Part shown: piece by piece, positions 1-6,568 of the stretch
Layout: every line of letters starts with the position of its first letter
Numbering within the stretch: the first letter of the stretch is position 1
NCBI GenBank assembly: GCA_049965455.1
Contig: JBMFWH010000052.1
Span: 1 to 9,105 of the forward strand
DNA: 9,105 bases
Source of the DNA: JAVRLB01 sp049965455
Lineage (GTDB): Archaea; Thermoplasmatota; Thermoplasmata; Thermoplasmatales; ARK-15
Reading direction: 5' to 3'
Notes under the pieces: model-generated
Told to the model about the DNA's origin: nothing
Seen by the model: the letters and a program-made list of their open reading frames with translations, nothing else
The model's database searches: none
Made by a program: the position numbers and the translations under genes

Positions 1-3000
1 AATATCCAGTATATTTTATATATCCATCACTACTAACTGTCCACCCATGATTTTCGTTGTAAGATATTCCTAGAGAATATCCGCCAGATATTCCATATGG
101 ATTATTATATAGATTCCAAGCATAATTATTGATATTGTTTGGTGTGCCGATAGAAGAAGAAAATAAATTAGCAACACTACCTAATACACTATATGGCTCT
201 GCTGGATAGTAGTATGAGTCACCTGAGCCATACCTCTGGACTCCAGTATAACCAAACACTGTATCATAATGGTTCCAGTTAGCTCCACCGTTCTGAAAGT
301 TATCGTAGAAGAAATATACTTTTTGGGATATTATCGCTTCTTGTGTTGGCAACTTGATCAGGTTGTTTCCGATCAGCACAAATCTTAAATATTCTGGATT
401 AGGAGAAGATGCATATGATGGCTTCCATAATACTTGAAACGGTACTGCAGACTCAGCTGGTAAATAAATAGTTTGAGTGTTAAACATAGATGTTTCTTCG
501 TATGATTGCAGTACAACACTAGTCCCTAAATCGCCTAAATTTCTTGCAATTCCATTTATTACATAGTAGTTATTCAAAGTAACAATACTCGAGCTTATAT
601 TTATATCAGCTGCTAAGAGCTCAGGAATATATGCATTCAGAACGTATCTAAAAGATAATGCTAAGTTTAACATAAAGAAGTTTTGCGCATACTTGCTTGG
701 GGAAGGATTTGCCGTGCTTAATAAAGATGATGAAGAAACTGTTGGAGAATAAGGTGAATTTACTGTATGATTCTGTATTATTCCTATGATAGTATTATAA
801 TCCAACGGCACAATTCCAACCATTACACCAGAAACGTTTTCTATTATAGCTGTACCGGTCTGAGGCGCGATAGTATTAGAGGGTGTGTTAAATGGTGCAG
901 AGTTAGAAGTGGATAGTATTGCCATTGCTTGTGAATATGTGGTTGTTAGTATAGTTTCTGTACTAGTAAAAGTATATTCTAGTCCATACCCACGCGTAAC
1001 GTTAGTACCAAAAAAGCCTAAATTCAAGCTTTTGCCATTATAGTCAATACCATATAGACCAAGTTGTACGCTCTTATTAACAGAGCTTGTAGAAATTGAA
1101 GAGATTTGCAAATCACTCTGTATTGTTGAATTTGCTTGAATTGCAGATCCTGCATTTTCACCAAGGAAAAGCAAAGAATACGGATATTTAGTAGCATTTG
1201 CATTTGTTAAAAACTTTGCAATCGCATTAGATAGTATGTTTGCGTTTTGCGTGTTTGGAGATAGTGTGCCTGTATTATTAAAGTCTATTATAACCAAATT
1301 ATATCCCACAAAAATATTAGCCAAATTTGCTGGGGGAGTATATGAAGACGTTTCTATAAAATTTATAAACCTATATTTCATGTTAGTGCTGTTTAGAGCA
1401 TTTGTAACAGCCGTAATATTAGTCTTTTCAGATGTAGCATGAACCCAAACTACAAGTGTTGAAAACTTAACCTCTAAAACATTTTTTATTATTGCAGCCT
1501 GTTCGTTATTGGCATAGTTCACTTCTGTTATAGTATGATACGGATTAACTATTGCAGTAACTGTGTGTTCTCCTGGCGTTGTAGCTTGCCATGTAGCATT
1601 ATATATATAATATGCTCCGTCGCCAGCAATGCTACTAATATAGACTAACGGAACATTATTTAAAGGCTCGTTATCAATAAGGATTTCAAGAGGAACGCTG
1701 GTTAATGTAGTAGGAGAATAATTAGAAACCACAATAGAGATATTTACATTTTGCATAAATAAAGGAGAATAATTAGAAATCAGTATATCTGACAATGCTA
1801 AATCTACACCTGACTTAATCATAATATTGGCAAGCCAAAGCATCATCTTATTCATAATATAATCTTGCTCATACACAAATAATCTTGAAAACTCAAATCC
1901 CAATACTATTATTTTATTGCCAGTAGAAGTATGATTTTGAAAAATACCAATAGGATAACTAGGATAACTTCCTTGGCTAGTAGTGTTTAAAAAAGGCACC
2001 CAATCAGTACCTGATAAATCTAATATAGAAGTTGAATAGGGCGTGCTTGTTATATTTGCAGCTTGGTTGATATTTATATTTTGTATCTTGCTTGCTGTGG
2101 CATTTAAAGCGCTGTTAGAACCTACCTGAGAGGCAGCAATGCCCAAACTACTACTTATATTGAAATAAGTGCTATAAGAGCCACTGATCAATAAAAGGCT
2201 AACCCCACTATTATACAGGCTTTTAATGATTGATGCTTGATTTGCAGTGATTCCGGCAGATGAATAGCCAGTAAACCAAACCACCAGATCATAGCCGCTC
2301 ACCGTTGGAATTTGAGTTGGAGTTATAGTTTGTGTGTCTACTTGATATCCTGTATATGAAAACATAGTTTGATAATAATTCAAAACATCTTGCGAAGATC
2401 CTAATGCTGCATTATCATCATTTACTAATAATACTTTAGGTAAAACTGTTATATTTAGAGTATATGAGCTATTTTGAACATAAGGCACTACTTTAACAGC
2501 TTCTATTGTTAGTTTATGCAGTCCAGATGCAGCGCCAATGCCACCAATGTTGTTCCATGTAACTGAGATGGATAATGATTCGTAAGAGCTAATCGTGTAT
2601 GTATTGCCTGTATTGCCGAAAGTCATGTTTGCAGTGGTATTTGCAGAATATTTTTTGTAATTATCTATAAACAAAAGAGAGAACGTTTCAGTTTTATAAG
2701 AGGTGCTATAGATAGATATGTAAAGATTGTCATTGCTGCCATGAGAAGGATCATAACTTGATGCTGTTACTGAAGTGATCATTAGTTTTTGTATAGTATT
2801 ATTTGTGCTAACACTCAACTGTTCTATATTAGGATAAGTTTTAGACAGATAACTTATATTTACATATACTGAATATATCCCATTTTTTACAGTTGTTGGA
2901 ATTAGCGAAGAATTTGCAAATATGTTATTTCCAATATATTTCATATTTGCTATCCAAGTTATATTTAACAATGAGTGCAGATCCAGTGTGACCTTATAAT

Positions 3001-3577
3001 TGTTTAAAACTGCAGAATTCTGAGGATTTATGATTATTGCGTTAAAAGTGTCATTTACTCCCACATTGACAGGAGAGGGGTTAGTAAAAAAACCAACGAG
3101 GATCGGGTTAGCAGTAGGAGCTCCCTGCAATACTTCATACCATACCACCTGATGAAGAACTGTATCATACAAGTATAAAGAAATACTCATATTGTAATTA
3201 TAAAGCTGACTGTCCCACCAAGAATAATATATAAAGCTTTTACCCACTGAAAACGCGCTATTCTTTAACTGGCTTGCGATAGAAACATTAGAAAGAAGAT
3301 ATCTATACGTATTATTATCAAATACTACAATAAACATCGTGTTCCATTCTTGCAGTGTTTCGCCTCCTATGTTTTTTATTGTAATATTCGCAGTACCGTT
3401 AGCTGCAACACTTAACTTTGCGTTGAACTGTGCATAAACTTGATTATTTGGTGCTGGTATCGTAGCAACATAATAAAACACGCTTGAAAACAAAGTGACT
3501 GTAATGGCCAATACTAACAAGCTGCCCAATACTTCAGACACACCTTTATCCTTATCATTACCTCTTATGATTTTCAT
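1..3577 (-). CDS. Very large pilin-signal surface protein, 3' end cut off by window edge
   Basis: The frame is open from ATG at 3577 to the left edge: 1192 codons with no stop, C-terminus missing. The N-terminus reads MKIIRGNDKDKG then VSEVLGSLLVLAITVTLF, a class III (type IV pilin-like) signal of the archaeal Pilin_N type, with likely cleavage after Gly12. Next come beta-rich segments with many NxS/T sequons (about 30 overall). Residues about 386-580 form an alpha/beta domain starting KVLLVNDDNAAL, with YDLVVWFTGYSS and ending KIIVLGFEFSRL, like the GATase1-like domains of secreted archaeal and bacterial proteins. Residues about 590-695 resemble CARDB (VDLALSDILIS ... VNPYHTITEVNYANNEQ). Residues about 700-880 look like a second, more divergent alpha/beta domain (YNLVIIDFNNTG). 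From about 1086 (VYFFYDNFQNGGANW) a jelly-roll/lectin-like domain begins. No cysteine occurs, so the GATase1-like folds cannot be cysteine-dependent amidases. Probable role: surface or pilus-associated adhesin or binding protein; no enzyme activity can be assigned. Confidence 0.85.
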   Translation of the reverse strand, partial: MKIIRGNDKDKGVSEVLGSLLVLAITVTLFSSVFYYVATIPAPNNQVYAQFNAKLSVAANGTANITIKNIGGETLQEWNTMFIVVFDNNTYRYLLSNVSIASQLKNSAFSVGKSFIYYSWWDSQLYNYNMSISLYLYDTVLHQVVWYEVLQGAPTANPILVGFFTNPSPVNVGVNDTFNAIIINPQNSAVLNNYKVTLDLHSLLNITWIANMKYIGNNIFANSSLIPTTVKNGIYSVYVNISYLSKTYPNIEQLSVSTNNTIQKLMITSVTASSYDPSHGSNDNLYISIYSTSYKTETFSLLFIDNYKKYSANTTANMTFGNTGNTYTISSYESLSISVTWNNIGGIGAASGLHKLTIEAVKVVPYVQNSSYTLNITVLPKVLLVNDDNAALGSSQDVLNYYQTMFSYTGYQVDTQTITPTQIPTVSGYDLVVWFTGYSSAGITANQASIIKSLYNSGVSLLLISGSYSTYFNISSSLGIAASQVGSNSALNATASKIQNININQAANITSTPYSTSILDLSGTDWVPFLNTTSQGSYPSYPIGIFQNHTSTGNKIIVLGFEFSRLFVYEQDYIMNKMMLWLANIMIKSGVDLALSDILISNYSPLFMQNVNISIVVSNYSPTTLTSVPLEILIDNEPLNNVPLVYISSIAGDGAYYIYNATWQATTPGEHTVTAIVNPYHTITEVNYANNEQAAIIKNVLEVKFSTLVVWVHATSEKTNITAVTNALNSTNMKYRFINFIETSSYTPPANLANIFVGYNLVIIDFNNTGTLSPNTQNANILSNAIAKFLTNANATKYPYSLLFLGENAGSAIQANSTIQSDLQISSISTSSVNKSVQLGLYGIDYNGKSLNLGFFGTNVTRGYGLEYTFTSTETILTTTYSQAMAILSTSNSAPFNTPSNTIAPQTGTAIIENVSGVMVGIVPLDYNTIIGIIQNHTVNSPYSPTVSSSSLLSTANPSPSKYAQNFFMLNLALSFRYVLNAYIPELLAADINISSSIVTLNNYYVINGIARNLGDLGTSVVLQSYEETSMFNTQTIYLPAESAVPFQVLWKPSYASSPNPEYLRFVLIGNNLIKLPTQEAIISQKVYFFYDNFQNGGANWNHYDTVFGYTGVQRYGSGDSYYYPAEPYSVLGSVANLFSSSIGTPNNINNYAWNLYNNPYGISGGYSLGISYNENHGWTVSSDGYIKYTGY

Positions 3578-3611
3578 AACGTATACGCCACTGTTGATTA
3601 AATTAAAATAA

Positions 3612-3619
3612 TATATAAA
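3612..3619 (-). promoter_or_regulatory. TATA box of the surface-protein gene
   Basis: The minus strand reads TTTATATA, centred about 38 bases before the ATG at 3577. With usual archaeal spacing, transcription would start near 3589 and give a leader of about 12 nt. No good Shine-Dalgarno site is seen in that leader. Confidence 0.55.
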
Positions 3620-3625
3620 CATTTC

Positions 3626-3639
3626 TTGGTAATTACCAA
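3626..3639. promoter_or_regulatory. 14-bp perfect palindrome next to the TATA box, candidate operator
   Basis: TTGGTAATTACCAA is a perfect palindrome. It lies 6 bases upstream of the TATA box, abutting the expected BRE (3620-3625). A second, shorter palindrome (CCATGG, 3644-3649) follows. The placement suits a dimeric regulator acting on the surface-protein gene; the regulator is not identified and the function is inferred. Confidence 0.4.
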
Positions 3640-3708
3640 TTTTCCATGGTTTTTAAATTATGCTATATAATAATAACAGTTGCCTTAGCAACGCTTTAAA
3701 GAATAACT

Positions 3709-3722
3709 GCTAAAAAATACTC
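3709..3722 (-). terminator. T-tract terminator after the nre/radical SAM operon
   Basis: The minus strand has a run of six T (3717-3712) about 50 bases beyond the radical SAM stop codon. Archaeal transcription commonly ends at such T-tracts. No strong hairpin is needed and none is seen directly before it. A weak stem GTTGC/GCAAC (3679-3692) lies further on. Confidence 0.35.
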
Positions 3723-3765
3723 TGATCTGACAAGCTCAGCTCTTTTTATTTTCCTGCTTAATCTT

Positions 3766-4497
3766 TCATATTACTTTCAAGCCGTACGATTCTGCTTTTT
3801 TTATGAACTTGTTACGGAGCTCTGGGTACTTAAAAGAGCTCAGAAATTCAATGTTGATATCTGGCATTCCCTCTTTTATACGAAACTGATCCATTATTAT
3901 GTACGATACGTTCACATCTCTGAATGTCTGCAGTGCCTGTTCCATTTCTGTCTCAAAATGAGCAGTTATAGGTGCCAGCATTGCATACGTTATAACGTAC
4001 CCTGCAAATTTTTGCAAGATCTGAATTCTCTGCGCTATGCTAGATGAATAGGGTTCTAATCGCTGTTTTAAAGACTCGCTCAACGTTGAAAAGCTCACAC
4101 CTACCTGCACATGCTCAAGCTTCTCGATGAGCTCAATATCGCGCAGTATCAGCGCAGACTTGGTCAGTATGCTAACTGGATTATTATGATGTTCCAGTAT
4201 CTCCAGTGCCTGTCGAGTAATAAAATACATGTTTTCAGCAGGCTGGTACGGGTCTGTCACAGAGCTGATCAAAATAGCTCCTTTTTTCGTTTTTAGCTCT
4301 CTAATCAACAATTGCGGCACGTTCTTTTTCACATATACTGTATCTGCCCATTCTCTCGGATCTTTGCGAAGCACGTACGGTGCATAACAGTACACGCATG
4401 CATGCTGGCAGCCTGTGTACGGGTTCAGAGAGTAGTCCGTGCCTTCCAGCCCCGATTTTGACAGCGCAGTTTTTGCCATTATCTCTATATATCTCAT
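3766..4497 (-). CDS. SPL-family (COG1533) radical SAM protein
   Basis: This 243-residue protein carries the radical SAM cluster motif CX3CX2C as C30-C34-C37 in the context NPYTGCQHACVYCYAPYV, which binds a [4Fe-4S] cluster and S-adenosylmethionine. Other family marks are the N-terminal AKTALSKSGLEGTDYSLNPY, SVTDPYQPAE (about 99-108), VGVSFSTL and the LEPYSSS...R segment. The three cluster residues are the only cysteines, so the extra hydrogen-donor cysteine of true spore photoproduct lyase is absent; this is a relative of unknown substrate, not a proven lyase. The start at 4497 is preferred over Met7 because the upstream residues fit the family's usual N-terminus. It begins 7 bp after the stop of the Nre gene, so co-transcription is very likely. 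A nucleic-acid repair role is suggested only by that neighbour. Confidence 0.9.
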   Translation of the reverse strand: MRYIEIMAKTALSKSGLEGTDYSLNPYTGCQHACVYCYAPYVLRKDPREWADTVYVKKNVPQLLIRELKTKKGAILISSVTDPYQPAENMYFITRQALEILEHHNNPVSILTKSALILRDIELIEKLEHVQVGVSFSTLSESLKQRLEPYSSSIAQRIQILQKFAGYVITYAMLAPITAHFETEMEQALQTFRDVNVSYIIMDQFRIKEGMPDINIEFLSSFKYPELRNKFIKKAESYGLKVI

Positions 4498-4504
4498 ATG
4501 CTCA

Positions 4505-5743
4505 CTAAACTAGCGTTTTCTGGTACAGGTTGTATCGCAACAGCTCACTCTCCCGTTTCCAGTGCTTTATAGATATGTTAAACCGGCTCTCTATATGCTT
4601 CATTAACGCGCTCAGCTCTTCTATTTCTATGGGCGCGGTGGTAAGCGCGTTTCTCACGTTTTCGCGAACATTCCATACTCCGACCGGCATGATGTACGAC
4701 GGTGTCGCTTCTCTGAGCACTATTGCCTGCGCCTGCTTTTTCTCGCGCTCAAGCATCTCTGCAATAGCGAGCCTGGACGCATAATAACAGCCTCCAATCT
4801 GCGCGTACTCTTTCTTACCGTCATGATACTCATGATCCGCAATGATGAAAGTATTGTCACTGACCGGATTCCACAGCGTGCCTGGAGTCCATGCTTCTAC
4901 AAGCTCGTAGCTCCATGGCCTTGGAAGCAAGATCACCAGAAACCGGTTTCCAAGCCTGTTCGATTCGTAAACTCGAATATTATCGATTGTGGGATAGCTC
5001 TTGATTCTATCTAATAGCAGTTTTGAGATTGTGTCATCAACAGCAGTGATGCTCCATCTTGTAGGCACAAATTTACGGTGCTTTTTCACACCGAACATGC
5101 CCGCGCTCAAAGCCCTGCTGATCTTGGTCACGTACACATTATTTTTAAAGAGCTCGAACATTGCGTCTTTCGCGCTAATATCCGAGTCATAATAATACTT
5201 TTCAATCGCAAAATCAGTCTTGTTTCCCTCACTACTAAATTTTGAGATCCTGCCCGACGGCCCGAACGGCTGCACTTGGTCATCCATCACGATCCTGCTC
5301 ACAGGCTTGCTTTCAAACACCAATTCTGAGTCTACCGAGCTTTTAGACAGTATCAGGTCCTGAAGCTGCAACGAAAACTTAGATTCTGTATCATAAACAT
5401 GCATACGCTTCATTCCGCGAACCAGAGAAGATCGATACTGTACAAACTGTTCAAAATCCAGGGTTCCCCACTGTTCAGGCAGGTCGTAAGATTCAGTATT
5501 CCCTTTTATAGTAGATACTAAAGGTCCAATGTTCACTTTCGGATAATCTTCCCTGCCTACAAATATAGATGGTGGAGAAGAGCCTTCTAAATCCATGCCA
5601 ATCTCTTTTGTCACGTTCATCAGCTTATAATACCGCAGCATTAGCGGACAACTGGACTTGCCGCACAGCAGCTTTTCACCTTTGCAAATCACGCATAACT
5701 TGTTTTTTTGTACTGTTTTTATCAGATTTTCAGTTTTTTTCAT
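4505..5743 (-). CDS. nreA: Nre-family archaeal DNA repair protein (NreA-like)
   Basis: This 412-residue protein matches the archaeal Nre family (Nre_N followed by Nre_C). Near the N-terminus is a zinc-finger-like set of cysteines at 17, 20, 27 and 32 (LCVICKGEKLLCGKSSCPL). Residues 54-75 contain the hallmark GSSPPSIFVGREDYPKVNIGPL region; the C-terminal half carries WNPVSDNTFIIADHEYH and YAQIGGCYYASRLAIAEML. In Haloferax volcanii, NreA acts with the UvrABC system in repair of mitomycin C damage and binds PCNA through a C-terminal PIP motif. Here the protein ends YQKTLV: Q408 and L411 of a PIP-like motif are present, but the aromatic residues that normally follow are missing. It is the first gene of a probable two-gene operon with the radical SAM gene. 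No Shine-Dalgarno site precedes the ATG, consistent with a leaderless message. Confidence 0.92.
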   Translation of the reverse strand: MKKTENLIKTVQKNKLCVICKGEKLLCGKSSCPLMLRYYKLMNVTKEIGMDLEGSSPPSIFVGREDYPKVNIGPLVSTIKGNTESYDLPEQWGTLDFEQFVQYRSSLVRGMKRMHVYDTESKFSLQLQDLILSKSSVDSELVFESKPVSRIVMDDQVQPFGPSGRISKFSSEGNKTDFAIEKYYYDSDISAKDAMFELFKNNVYVTKISRALSAGMFGVKKHRKFVPTRWSITAVDDTISKLLLDRIKSYPTIDNIRVYESNRLGNRFLVILLPRPWSYELVEAWTPGTLWNPVSDNTFIIADHEYHDGKKEYAQIGGCYYASRLAIAEMLEREKKQAQAIVLREATPSYIMPVGVWNVRENVRNALTTAPIEIEELSALMKHIESRFNISIKHWKRESELLRYNLYQKTLV

Positions 5744-5764
5744 GTTCTATGTTACATCAAAATC

Positions 5765-5772
5765 AAATTAAA
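5765..5772 (-). promoter_or_regulatory. Weak candidate TATA element for the nre operon
   Basis: The minus strand reads TTTAATTT 22-29 bases before the ATG at 5743, in an AT-rich stretch. The spacing would give a leaderless transcript, which fits the lack of a Shine-Dalgarno site. The match to a TATA box is poor and neighbouring bases could serve instead. Confidence 0.25.
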
Positions 5773-5923
5773 GATATTAACATTTTCATTATTTTGACAT
5801 TGTTCGCCTTTGAACTTTTCAATGTTGGTATTATGGCAATCAGTAGTTCTTTATCATCGCCTCTGAAACAATCGGTTTTGGAAAATTATTTGAAACTTGG
5901 TTTCATGTTTTGGCAAGAGTAAA

Positions 5924-5933
5924 TTATATATAA
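5924..5933 (+). promoter_or_regulatory. TATA box of the acylphosphatase-like gene
   Basis: TTATATATAA is centred about 28 bases upstream of the ATG at 5957. That spacing predicts a start of transcription at or just before the ATG, which would leave the Shine-Dalgarno sequence at 5946-5950 outside the message. Confidence 0.5.
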
Positions 5934-5945
5934 GAATTAAGTAAT

Positions 5946-5950
5946 GAGGT
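5946..5950 (+). promoter_or_regulatory. Shine-Dalgarno site deciding the start at 5957
   Basis: GAGGT lies 6 bases before the ATG, a good match to the 3' end of archaeal 16S rRNA. It supports this start codon, and implies a transcript beginning upstream of 5946 if it is really used. Confidence 0.5.
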
Positions 5951-5956
5951 ATTAAA

Positions 5957-6484
5957 ATGACAAGATATAAATTAATTATAGAGGGCGATGTTCAACAAAT
6001 CGGGTTTAGAGAACATATCAAAAAAGAGGCTTTGAAATTAAAAATAAAAGGTTCTGCAAAGAATCTGGATGATGGTTCTGTCGAAGTTTACTGCGACGTT
6101 TCAGATTTGCTTTTAGATCAATTTAAAACTCTGATTTTAGCGTACCATGATATTGAAGTAACCAATATTAAGATAATAAAAGAGACTGATCCCGAATTTC
6201 AGCCGGATACAGATTTTAAAGCGTTCAAAGTAATCAGGAGCGAAGACGAGGTTGCAGAGACTTTGAGCGTTATGACTGCTACAGGAATAGCAATGAATCA
6301 AGAAATGAAAGGTATGCATCAGGAAATGAAAGGTATGCATCAAGACATGAACAAAAGGTTTGATACGCTTGATGAAAAATATGGCAAGATTTCAGAAATA
6401 ATGTTGCGGTTTTTAGATAAGATGGATGATCATAACAATAAGCTTGATAAAATATTAGAATTATTAACCAAGCCTAAAAAATAA
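5957..6484 (+). CDS. Acylphosphatase-like domain with C-terminal coiled coil
   Basis: Residues 1-95 of this 175-residue protein match acylphosphatase: GDVQQIGFREH at 10-20 and GSAKNLDDGSVEVYC at 32-46. The two catalytic residues of the family, Arg18 and Asn36, are in place, so hydrolysis of acyl phosphates is possible. The usual VQGVGFR loop reads VQQIGFR, with the loop glycine replaced by Gln14. Stand-alone acylphosphatases are about 90-100 residues; here a second half (about 105-175) follows, rich in Met, Glu, Lys, Asp and Leu with heptad spacing, expected to form a coiled coil and drive oligomer or partner binding. It includes a near-exact duplication of seven residues (QEMKGMH at 115-121 and 122-128). 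The gene stands alone on the plus strand, divergent from nre and convergent with the PuuE-like gene. Its partner or substrate is unknown. Confidence 0.85.
   Translation: MTRYKLIIEGDVQQIGFREHIKKEALKLKIKGSAKNLDDGSVEVYCDVSDLLLDQFKTLILAYHDIEVTNIKIIKETDPEFQPDTDFKAFKVIRSEDEVAETLSVMTATGIAMNQEMKGMHQEMKGMHQDMNKRFDTLDEKYGKISEIMLRFLDKMDDHNNKLDKILELLTKPKK
6299..6361 (+). repeat. Tandem 21-bp heptad-coding repeat
   Basis: Units at 6299-6319 and 6320-6340 differ at one base (CAAGAAATGAAAGGTATGCAT against CAGGAAATG...). A third, decayed copy starts at 6341 (CAAGACATGAAC). Each unit equals one coiled-coil heptad and keeps the reading frame, so copy-number change would lengthen or shorten the coil by one heptad. 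Confidence 0.8.
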
Positions 6485-6488
6485 AAAA
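6474..6488 (-). terminator. T-tract terminator for the permease/PuuE-like operon
   Basis: The minus strand carries two runs of six T (CTTTTTTATTTTTT) 81-95 bases beyond the PuuE-like stop codon. It overlaps the last codons of the convergent acylphosphatase-like gene, a compact convergent arrangement. Confidence 0.4.
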
Positions 6489-6493
6489 GTGTG

Positions 6494-6530
6494 TTTACTA
6501 TTTTTATATTATTCCGGTTCTAGTTTTTTG
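6494..6530 (+). terminator. T-rich terminator of the acylphosphatase-like gene
   Basis: T-tracts at 6501-6505 and 6524-6529 follow the stop codon at 6482-6484 within 50 bases, as expected for archaeal intrinsic termination. No clear hairpin is present. Confidence 0.4.
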
Positions 6531-6568
6531 GACTTATTTCTGCACAGGTTATGATTTTTGTTATAATG

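Noticed and set aside
1236..1442. A 68-codon plus-strand frame within the surface-protein gene, and the other short frames opposite the nre, radical SAM and permease genes
   Set aside because: They lie wholly or mainly antisense to well-supported genes, match no family I know, and lack ribosome binding sites.
3679..3692. A 5-bp stem GTTGC/GCAAC with a 4-base loop between the surface-protein and radical SAM genes
   Set aside because: The stem is short, has no T-tract placed to form a terminator, and shows no further RNA structure; it is within what chance would give.
3766..4497. Calling the radical SAM protein a true spore photoproduct lyase
   Set aside because: Only the three cluster cysteines are present; the further cysteine used by the Bacillus enzyme is absent, the protein is shorter, and an archaeon does not make such spores.
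5749..5922. A 57-codon plus-strand frame (MLHQNQIKDINIF...) with a hydrophobic stretch, just upstream of the acylphosphatase-like gene
   Set aside because: There is no Shine-Dalgarno site or convincing promoter, it overlaps the promoter of the divergent nre operon, and the composition is what AT-rich intergenic DNA gives. A real small membrane protein is not excluded, but nothing positive supports it.
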